NCBI GenBank assembly: GCA_900552425.1
Contig: URZR01000084.1
Span: 1-7,343 of the forward strand
Direction: 5' to 3'
From: an uncultured Collinsella sp.
Lineage (GTDB): Bacteria > Actinomycetota > Coriobacteriia > Coriobacteriales > Coriobacteriaceae
DNA: 7,343 nt
Positions 1 to 4,893 of this stretch are shown one piece after another. Made by a program: the position numbers and the translations under genes. How positions within the stretch are numbered: the stretch's first letter is position 1; each line of letters starts with the position of its first letter. The notes under the pieces were generated by a model that saw only the letters and a program-made list of their open reading frames with translations, was not told the DNA's origin and ran no database searches.

Positions 1-35
1 AGGCCGAAGTCCCGAAGGGTTTCGGCCTTTGTTTT
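1..35. terminator. Intrinsic terminator hairpin at the left edge
   Basis: The arms AGGCCGAA (1-8) and TTCGGCCT (21-28) pair perfectly. An inner CCC/GGG stem (11-13 with 17-19) closes a GAA loop. The plus strand continues TTTGTTTT (28-35), so it is a good terminator for a plus-strand gene arriving from the left. It also lies 28 bp past the stop of the minus-strand nucleoid-protein gene and could end that transcript too. The T-run needed for that would fall left of base 1 and cannot be seen. Confidence 0.75.
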
Positions 36-55
36 CCACAGCGTCCAAACGCAGT

Positions 56-1060
56 TTATCGATTCTCGATGCTACCGATATTCTTGAGCTCGATGGAGAT
101 GAGGCCGTTGGGTTCGTTGACGAACTCGATGTACTCGGAATTCGAACCCATCTCGGCAGGGAAGCTGATCTCGATGCCCGTATCGGTACGAATCTTGTGG
201 TTGCGCACGGCCGCGCGTTCGACCTGCTTGCGCTCCACGGGAACGCGCTCAGGAACTTTCTCCTCGGTCAGTGCCGCGCGCACGCTTTCCTTGATGACCG
301 GCTCGTCCTCAAAGACCTCATCGACGATATCCCAAGGCGGCAGCTCCTCGTCATCCTCAACCTTCTCGGCCACAGCAGCCTTAACCTTGGCGAGCGCTAC
401 GGCCGTATTGGCACCATGCTCCTCGGCGACTTCCTCGACCACGCGCGTCACGGTGTCGATGACCTCCTTGCCCGACACGCCCGTGTCGCACTGCAGCAGG
501 CCATCGGGAATAAGCATACGGTCCTCGCCGGCAATCTTGCGTTTCTTGTCCACGTAGCCGATCTCCATGGTGCTCGCGCGCACGATGGCATAGCTTGGCA
601 CCTTTTGCGAGGGGTTTGGCAGAATAGCGTAGTGGCGCGCGATGTCATTGCGCACCTCCCCCTCCTCGCGGCCCACTTCGTGCATAAAAGCCTGCTTGGA
701 GCCCAGCAGCATCACGGCAAACCAGCGGGCATCCTCATCGTCGTCAAAATCGGCCACCAGCACATCGGTGGACTCGGCTTTCTCGGCTTTGGTGAGCTCG
801 GAAGAGATAAACTCCGCAATCTGCTGCGACAGATCCACGAACTCACGCTCGCCAAAGAAATAGCCCTTGAGCTCACCGCCGAATGCGGAGTTCTCGGCAA
901 ACGTGGCGCGCTTGTTATCGGCAGAGGTGCGGGCACGGCGCAGGTGCGTGGTCACAAAGTTGCGCACGGTTCGACTCTCGATATCGAGCTCGCGCTGGCT
1001 CATAACGTTGACGGCAGAGTCAAAGTCCAGGATATGCAGAATCGCGTGATTGATTTTCAT
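56..1060 (-). CDS. 37-kDa nucleoid-associated protein (YejK/NA37 family)
   Basis: A 334-residue protein, close to the roughly 335 residues usual for the NA37/YejK family (Pfam NA37). It opens MKINHAILHILDF, the family's characteristic N-terminal strand. Family members are cytoplasmic DNA-associated proteins recovered with the nucleoid; their exact role is poorly defined. There is no signal peptide or membrane segment. Acidic stretches such as FDDDEDARWF (about 105-114) and VEDDEELPPWDIVDEVFEDEP (about 234-254) separate the N-terminal part from a basic segment VPERVPVERKQVERAAVRNHK (about 270-290). An in-frame ATG nine bases upstream (1069) would add MPY, but its GGA abuts the codon. The same GGA sits 9 nt before the ATG at 1060, so 1060 is preferred. 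The gene probably has its own promoter, since 111 bp containing a repeat separate it from the hydrolase gene upstream. The family call is firm; function is inferred from the family. Confidence 0.88.
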   Translation of the reverse strand: MKINHAILHILDFDSAVNVMSQRELDIESRTVRNFVTTHLRRARTSADNKRATFAENSAFGGELKGYFFGEREFVDLSQQIAEFISSELTKAEKAESTDVLVADFDDDEDARWFAVMLLGSKQAFMHEVGREEGEVRNDIARHYAILPNPSQKVPSYAIVRASTMEIGYVDKKRKIAGEDRMLIPDGLLQCDTGVSGKEVIDTVTRVVEEVAEEHGANTAVALAKVKAAVAEKVEDDEELPPWDIVDEVFEDEPVIKESVRAALTEEKVPERVPVERKQVERAAVRNHKIRTDTGIEISFPAEMGSNSEYIEFVNEPNGLISIELKNIGSIENR

Positions 1061-1098
1061 ATACGGCATTCCGTTCTAGATCGATTTCGGCACGAACC

Positions 1099-1104
1099 AG
1101 TATA
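1099..1104 (-). promoter_or_regulatory. Possible -10 box for the nucleoid-protein gene
   Basis: The minus strand reads TATACT here, 5 of 6 to the TATAAT consensus, and would place a start about 30 nt before the ATG at 1060. No convincing -35 is found 16-18 bp upstream (GCGCTC at 17 bp), so this is a suggestion from position and the -10 alone. Confidence 0.3.
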
Positions 1105-1136
1105 GCGGTCGAGCCCTCCCCGAGCGCATCGAAGAT

Positions 1137-1167
1137 TGGTGCATCGGGGACAGGTTGCTTTGCACCA
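1137..1167 (+). repeat. Palindromic intergenic repeat, copy A
   Basis: A 31-bp element with ends TGGTGC and GCACCA. The perfect inverted arms extend to ATTGGTGCA (1135-1143) and TGCACCAAT (1161-1169), leaving a 17-nt centre that contains GGGGACAGGTT. It begins 4 bp beyond the stop of the DUF2974 gene. It matches copy B (2363-2393) in inverse orientation at 26 of 31 positions; the differences lie in the middle and the ends are identical. Palindromic ends, intergenic location and a GGGGACAGG-type core suggest a REP-like element. No T-run follows, so it does not look like a classical terminator. Confidence 0.75.
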
Positions 1168-1171
1168 ATGG

Positions 1172-2332
1172 CTAGCGCAGGAGCTCGGACTGCCAAGCCT
1201 CGAGCTGTTCTGCCAGACTCTTACCGGCAGCGGACATGTCGATCTGGGGTCGTTTGGGCAGCAGCGCGCATTTAAGGATTGCCACGATGGTCTGCGAGAC
1301 AAAGCGTCGCGTATCCTTGTCAAAGCCTTGCGCAGCCTGGAGCATCACGGGCAGGCTCTCGCGCAGATTTCCAACGATATCCGCAAACCGCTCAGCACCC
1401 GTAGCCTCAAACACGGAGAACAATGCATCTACAAAACGCTCACGCTCGTTAGGCGACACTGCAAGCAGCATCTCGCGAATGGAGCCATCAACGTATCGAG
1501 CACCGGCGGACAGGCGCTCACAGTACACGAAGTCGCGACCATCAACCACCCAGCTAAAGGGATTGTGCTGCAGCAGGCTGAACTCGGTGCTCTCAACGAT
1601 GGCATAGTCCTCCTGTGTCTCGAACATCATGCCAAAGATTGACGACCGAGGTAGCGTCTTGTCGATTCGACCGGATAGGTCGGTGAAGGCGTTGCCGCTC
1701 AGAAACTCCTCGACGAAGCCCGGACCATCATGGGAATACGCCCGTTCGATTCGCTCACGGGCGACATCGGGGCACATCGCCGCACCGTACACCGCAAGGT
1801 TTCCACCCTTGGAATGACCTCCGCACAAAAGCGGCCCGCCAATCGCATCCGCCGCCTCGTCTACATAACGCGCCGCGGATTCCTGGGCCGGCACAGGACA
1901 CCGGAACGCCATGTTAAAGTCCTCTTTCCAGCCCACAATCGTGCTGTCGGTCCCCCGGAAGGCAAGATAGCTAAACCCCGCCGGAAATCGGAACGTCATG
2001 GCCGCAAACTGCTCCGTTGTCTCGGCATCACTCACGCTACGATAGCCGCAAACACGAACGCCACGGTAGCGAGGGCTTGCTGCCACAGCCTCCAACAGGG
2101 CACGGCTCCCCTCCGGATCCCACAGGTCGCCAATCATGTCTTGGTAGCACTCGGCGCGCAGCAGCTCGCGTACGTCTAGGCCCTGCCAGTTCGTCAGCTC
2201 CGCCATATCACCCGGCAAACGCAAATAGGACAACCACGCAAAGACCAGGCTATCCACCGCACAGAACGGCCGTTCCTCAAACGGATCAAACGCCGTCTGG
2301 GCATAGGTCAAAAAATTAGGCGAATCCGACAT
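1172..2332 (-). CDS. DUF2974 (Mbeg1-like) alpha/beta-hydrolase family protein
   Basis: A 386-residue predicted cytoplasmic protein. The nucleophile-elbow motif GGHSKGGNLAVY (171-182) puts the candidate catalytic serine at 174. AFRGTDSTIVGWKEDFN (124-140) is the FRGT strand and following loop typical of lipase-like hydrolases and of DUF2974. SHDGPGF (200-206) and LLQHNPFSW (253-261) are also family hallmarks; H256 is a candidate catalytic histidine. Substrate is unknown, and lipase or esterase activity is only an inference from the fold. The frame stays open upstream to 2536, but that extension is low-complexity Ser/Thr/Pro-rich and runs into the ldh coding end. The ATG at 2332 has GGAGG just 3-4 nt upstream and begins MSDSPNFLTYAQ, so it is the preferred start. 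The gene is flanked by two inverted copies of a 31-bp repeat, and an ldh terminator lies upstream, so its own promoter is not obvious. Confidence 0.88.
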   Translation of the reverse strand: MSDSPNFLTYAQTAFDPFEERPFCAVDSLVFAWLSYLRLPGDMAELTNWQGLDVRELLRAECYQDMIGDLWDPEGSRALLEAVAASPRYRGVRVCGYRSVSDAETTEQFAAMTFRFPAGFSYLAFRGTDSTIVGWKEDFNMAFRCPVPAQESAARYVDEAADAIGGPLLCGGHSKGGNLAVYGAAMCPDVARERIERAYSHDGPGFVEEFLSGNAFTDLSGRIDKTLPRSSIFGMMFETQEDYAIVESTEFSLLQHNPFSWVVDGRDFVYCERLSAGARYVDGSIREMLLAVSPNERERFVDALFSVFEATGAERFADIVGNLRESLPVMLQAAQGFDKDTRRFVSQTIVAILKCALLPKRPQIDMSAAGKSLAEQLEAWQSELLR

Positions 2333-2349
2333 GGCCCTCCCATCAACTA

Positions 2350-2362
2350 TGGTGCATTGGGG
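2350..2362 (+). repeat. Truncated fragment of the palindromic repeat
   Basis: TGGTGCATTGGGG matches the first 13 bases of copy A (TGGTGCATCGGGG) at 12 of 13 positions and in the same orientation. It directly abuts full copy B, which runs the opposite way. The pair looks like a head-to-head remnant of two repeat units between the ldh terminator and the DUF2974 start codon. Confidence 0.5.
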
Positions 2363-2393
2363 TGGTGCAAAGTAACCTGACCCCCTCGCACCA
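2363..2393 (-). repeat. Palindromic intergenic repeat, copy B
   Basis: A 31-bp element with ends TGGTGC and GCACCA, 26 of 31 identical to the reverse complement of copy A (1137-1167). Its minus-strand core reads GGGGGTCAGGTTACTTTGCACC. It lies 30 bp before the DUF2974 start codon. Its outer base, A2393, is also the last base of the A-run that forms the U-tract of the ldh terminator, so repeat and terminator are fused end to end. Confidence 0.75.
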
Positions 2394-2428
2394 AAAAGGC
2401 GCCCGGACCGTGTGGCCCGGACGCCTTT
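2393..2428 (-). terminator. Intrinsic terminator of ldh
   Basis: On the minus strand the arms AAAGGCG and CGCCTTT (outer arms at 2422-2428 and 2395-2401) enclose CCGG/CCGG and GG/CC pairs separated by two single mismatches, with a four-base loop. The hairpin is followed by TTTTT (2397-2393). It begins 32 bp after the ldh stop codon. The placement and T-run make it the end of the ldh transcript. Confidence 0.85.
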
Positions 2429-2459
2429 CATTGTAGCCTGTTGCCCAAAAGAGCTTGAT

Positions 2460-3410
2460 TTAGCAGGAGAAGTCGACGCTGTCGATGATGTCCTTGAGGG
2501 CCTTTGCGGAGGCGGTGAGCTCATGCTGCTCGTCATCGTTCAGCGGCACGGGGACGCGGCAGACAACGCCGTCGCGGCCGACGACGGTCGGCATGGAGAT
2601 GGCCAGATCGGACAGGCCATACTCGCCCACCATGAGCGAGGAGACAGGCAGAACGGTCTGCTCATCGCGCATGACGGCAGTGCAGATGCGCTTGACGGCC
2701 ATGGCAACGCCATAGTAGGTAGCGTGCTTCTTCTCGATGATGGTGTAGGCGGAGTTCTTGACGTCCTCGGCGATACGCTTCTCGGCAGCCTCGTGCTCCA
2801 GATGACCGTGAAGCTCGCAGAAGGTGTTCAGCGGAACGCCAGCAACCTGAGCGCTGGACCAAGCGACAAATTCGGAGTCGCCGTGCTCGCCCATGACATA
2901 GGCCTGGACATCGCGCGGGTCAACCTCGACGTGGGCACCAAGCATCTGCTGCAGACGGCCAGTGTCGAGCACGGTGCCGGAGCCGATGACATGGCCCTCG
3001 GGCAGGCCGGACATCTTGATGGCAGCATAGGTCAGAACATCGACCGGGTTGGAGACGATTAGCAGAATGCCGTCGAAGCCGGACTTCTTAATCTCGGGGA
3101 TAATGGACTTAAAGATGTTGACGTTCTTGTTGACCAGGTCCAAGCGGGTCTCACCGGGCTTCTGGGCAGCGCCAGCGGTGACGACGATCATGGCGGCGTC
3201 GGCGACATCGGAATAATCGCCGGCGTAGATCTTCATCGGCTCGGCAAACGTCATGCCGTGCGCGATATCCAGGGCCTCACCCTCGGCACGGTTCTTGTCC
3301 ACGTCGATGAGGACCATCTCGGAGAACAGACCGCTCTGCATCAGCGCGAACGCCGAAGACGAACCGACGAAACCGCAGCCGACAATAGCGACCTTCTTCT
3401 CGTTAACCAT
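2460..3410 (-). CDS. ldh: L-lactate dehydrogenase
   Basis: A 316-residue cytoplasmic NAD-dependent enzyme that reduces pyruvate to L-lactate and regenerates NAD+ in fermentation. GCGFVG (11-16) is the dinucleotide-binding loop and D36 the NAD-selecting acidic residue. The loop AAQKPGETRL (81-90) has Q83, which marks lactate rather than malate dehydrogenase, and R89. N121 in SNPVD, R152 in LDTGRL and catalytic H176 in GEHGDS complete the active site. Length is normal for bacterial LDH. The frame is open to 3488, but the ATG at 3410 has GGGAG 6 nt upstream and starts MVNEKKVAIVG as the family does. The positions corresponding to R173 and H188, the fructose-1,6-bisphosphate ligands of allosteric LDHs, are Q154 and Q170 minus one register (Q169 in DVQAYVMGEH), so FBP activation seems unlikely. 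A leader hairpin lies upstream and a terminator downstream, so it is probably transcribed alone. Confidence 0.96.
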   Translation of the reverse strand: MVNEKKVAIVGCGFVGSSSAFALMQSGLFSEMVLIDVDKNRAEGEALDIAHGMTFAEPMKIYAGDYSDVADAAMIVVTAGAAQKPGETRLDLVNKNVNIFKSIIPEIKKSGFDGILLIVSNPVDVLTYAAIKMSGLPEGHVIGSGTVLDTGRLQQMLGAHVEVDPRDVQAYVMGEHGDSEFVAWSSAQVAGVPLNTFCELHGHLEHEAAEKRIAEDVKNSAYTIIEKKHATYYGVAMAVKRICTAVMRDEQTVLPVSSLMVGEYGLSDLAISMPTVVGRDGVVCRVPVPLNDDEQHELTASAKALKDIIDSVDFSC

Positions 3411-3436
3411 TAGAAACTCCCATCTCTCTCCACAGA

Positions 3437-3467
3437 CAAGCCGCCCGGGAACGACCCGAGCGGCTTG
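3437..3467 (-). promoter_or_regulatory. GC-rich hairpin in the ldh leader
   Basis: The minus-strand arms CAAGCCGCTCGGG and CCCGGGCGGCTTG form a 13-bp stem with one U-G wobble and a 5-nt loop. On the plus strand the wobble becomes a C-A mismatch, so the fold favours the ldh transcript. No T-run follows on either strand, so it is not a standard terminator. It ends 26 bp before the start codon, just ahead of purine-rich GGAGAGAG and the GGGAG ribosome-binding site. It may stabilise the 5' end of the mRNA or bind a regulator. Further upstream, minus-strand CATAAT (3505-3500) is a possible -10 box, without a good -35. Confidence 0.55.
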
Positions 3468-3547
3468 CCGTAATCCCAATACATCCAATCGGGACTTTGA
3501 TTATGCCCCTATTCGCAGCCAAAAATCGACCGTTTACCGAAATTGTT

Positions 3548-3571
3548 TGCAGTATTCGTAAAATAACTGCA
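3548..3571. repeat. Imperfect AT-rich palindrome between the aminotransferase and ldh
   Basis: The arms TGCAGT (3548-3553) and ACTGCA (3566-3571) surround an AT-rich centre that nearly extends the symmetry, with one unpaired base. It lies 41 bp after the aminotransferase stop and upstream of the possible ldh -10. It could be an operator for ldh or a weak stem at the end of the aminotransferase transcript. There is no T-run. Confidence 0.35.
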
Positions 3572-3611
3572 CGAAATCGGTTTCGAGCTATTGACGAGTC
3601 GAAATAGGTTT

Positions 3612-4775
3612 CTAATACAGGCCCGCCTCGCGAATGGCCTCGACAGCCAAAGCGATCTGATCGGGCGGCAAGACCAGTGCCATACGCACGTGCCCCTCGC
3701 CCGAAGGACCAAAGCTCGCGCCCGGCGTCACCACAACGCCGGCCTTCTCCATAAGCTCCTCGCAAAACGCCATGGAATCGGTGCGACCACCGGGAAGCTT
3801 GGCCCACACAAACATAGAGCCATGCGCGTTGGGACGCTCCCAGCCCAGGCCCTCAAGACCGTCGCACAGGGCATCGCGGCGCTCCTGGTACTTCAGACGC
3901 TGCGCCTCGACCTCATCGCGCGGACCGTTCAGGCACGCGATGGCGGCCTTCTGAATCGGGAAGAACATACCAAAGTCGATCTGGCCGCGCAGCTTGGCAA
4001 AGGCAGAGACCACATCCTCGCGACCGACCAAAAAGCCGATGCGGGCACCGGTGACGTTAAACGACTTGGAGAGCGAGAAGAACTCAACGCCCACCTCGAG
4101 CGCGCCGGGATACTGCAAGAAGCTGCCGCCGGGCTCGCCGTCAAACACGATGTCGGAGTACGCGTTATCATGGACGATCAACAGATCATGCTCGCGGGCA
4201 AAGGCGATAATCTCCTCGTAGACCTCGGGCGTGCCCACCGAGCCGACCGGGTTCGCGGGCAGCGACACGATCATGTACTTGGCACGATCGGCAACCTCGG
4301 GATCGATACCCGCCACATAGGGCAGGTAATTGTGCTCGGCAACCAGCGGATAGTATTCGAGCTTGGCATCGGCGATCTTGGCACCCGCCTCAAAGACCGG
4401 GTAGCACGGATCGGGAACCAAAATGGTGTCACCCGGATCGAGCAGGGCAAGGCCCAAATGGCCCACCCCCTCCTGCGTGCCGTTGCACGACTGCACCATA
4501 GACGGCGTAATGCCCGAAACGCCAAAGCGACGCTCATAGTAATCGCACACGGCCTGCTTGAGTTCGGGCAGGTCGCGCAGGGCATACTTCCACATCTCGG
4601 GGTCCTGGGCCGCTTGCGTGAGCGCCTCGACCACGTGGTCGTACGGCTTAAAGTCGGGCGTGCCCACGCTCATGTTGTAAATGGTCTTGCCCTGAGCCTT
4701 CAGCGCAAGCAGTTTGTTGTTGAGCGAGGCGAAGACCTCCGCGCCAAAGCGGTCGAGACGCTGCGATGCCTGCAT
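3612..4775 (-). CDS. PLP-dependent class I/II aminotransferase, DapL-like
   Basis: A 387-residue cytoplasmic fold-type I aminotransferase that moves an amino group between an amino acid and a 2-oxo acid. MSVGTPDFKP (35-44) is the N-terminal substrate-side motif. N175 in PANPVGS, D203 and Y206 in HDNAYSD, K237 in SLSKSFNVTGARIG (the Schiff-base lysine) and R245 bind PLP. R364 in HVRMAL is the expected carboxylate-binding arginine. Overall pattern and spacing resemble LL-diaminopimelate aminotransferase (DapL) and related alanine/aspartate enzymes. The usual NPTG is NPVG and the DapL-type SKTYNMTGWRIG is SKSFNVTGARIG, so the substrate is left open. The frame is open to 4865, but that extension crosses a terminator hairpin; the ATG at 4775 has AAAGGTGG about 4 nt upstream. 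No clear terminator follows before ldh, so some read-through into ldh is possible. Confidence 0.92.
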   Translation of the reverse strand: MQASQRLDRFGAEVFASLNNKLLALKAQGKTIYNMSVGTPDFKPYDHVVEALTQAAQDPEMWKYALRDLPELKQAVCDYYERRFGVSGITPSMVQSCNGTQEGVGHLGLALLDPGDTILVPDPCYPVFEAGAKIADAKLEYYPLVAEHNYLPYVAGIDPEVADRAKYMIVSLPANPVGSVGTPEVYEEIIAFAREHDLLIVHDNAYSDIVFDGEPGGSFLQYPGALEVGVEFFSLSKSFNVTGARIGFLVGREDVVSAFAKLRGQIDFGMFFPIQKAAIACLNGPRDEVEAQRLKYQERRDALCDGLEGLGWERPNAHGSMFVWAKLPGGRTDSMAFCEELMEKAGVVVTPGASFGPSGEGHVRMALVLPPDQIALAVEAIREAGLY

Positions 4776-4793
4776 GGTGCCACCTTTCGATAT

Positions 4794-4825
4794 AAAAAAC
4801 GCGGCGCTCCGACAAGAGCGCCGCG
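4794..4825 (-). terminator. Strong terminator between nadE and the aminotransferase
   Basis: The minus-strand arms CGCGGCGCTC and GAGCGCCGCG form a perfect 10-bp stem with a 6-nt loop, followed by TTTTTT (4799-4794). It starts 69 bp past the nadE stop and should end that transcript. Its T-run ends only 18 nt before the aminotransferase ATG, with just the ribosome-binding site in between. A message starting further upstream would therefore carry the terminator in its leader. Confidence 0.9.
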
Positions 4826-4836
4826 CGATACGGGCC

Positions 4837-4865
4837 ATCAGATTGCAAAAGTGTAACGCTTGCAA
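4837..4865 (-). promoter_or_regulatory. Possible promoter for the aminotransferase gene
   Basis: Minus-strand TTGCAA (4865-4860) and TCTGAT (4842-4837), each 4 of 6 to consensus, are separated by exactly 17 bp. A start would fall near 4830, about 5 nt before the terminator hairpin. The spacer also ends in a second TTGCAA, making a 23-bp symmetric arrangement that could be an operator. The match is modest. Confidence 0.3.
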
Positions 4866-4893
4866 CCCCCGTATTGGTTCAATTTAGCCAACC

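Noticed and set aside
29..1105. A 358-codon plus-strand open frame opposite the nucleoid-protein gene
   Set aside because: It is antisense to a protein with clear family motifs, has no recognisable domain, and long antisense frames are common in GC-rich coding DNA.
1137..1167. Repeat copy A as the terminator of the DUF2974 gene
   Set aside because: The arms are short, the loop is 17 nt and no T-run follows on the minus strand. Its close match to copy B, which lies upstream of a start codon, favours a dispersed repeat.
2333..2536. 68-residue N-terminal extension of the DUF2974 protein
   Set aside because: It overlaps the ldh coding end, crosses a terminator and repeat, is low-complexity, and the ATG at 2332 has a ribosome-binding site.
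3591..3617. Plus-strand promoter-like TTGACG and TAATAC with a 16-bp spacer
   Set aside because: It points into the antisense of the aminotransferase with no gene ahead of it, so it is probably chance.
3591..4856. A 421-codon plus-strand open frame opposite the aminotransferase
   Set aside because: It mirrors nearly the whole aminotransferase gene, whose PLP motifs are unmistakable. Its own translation is His/Arg/Leu-rich without a known domain.
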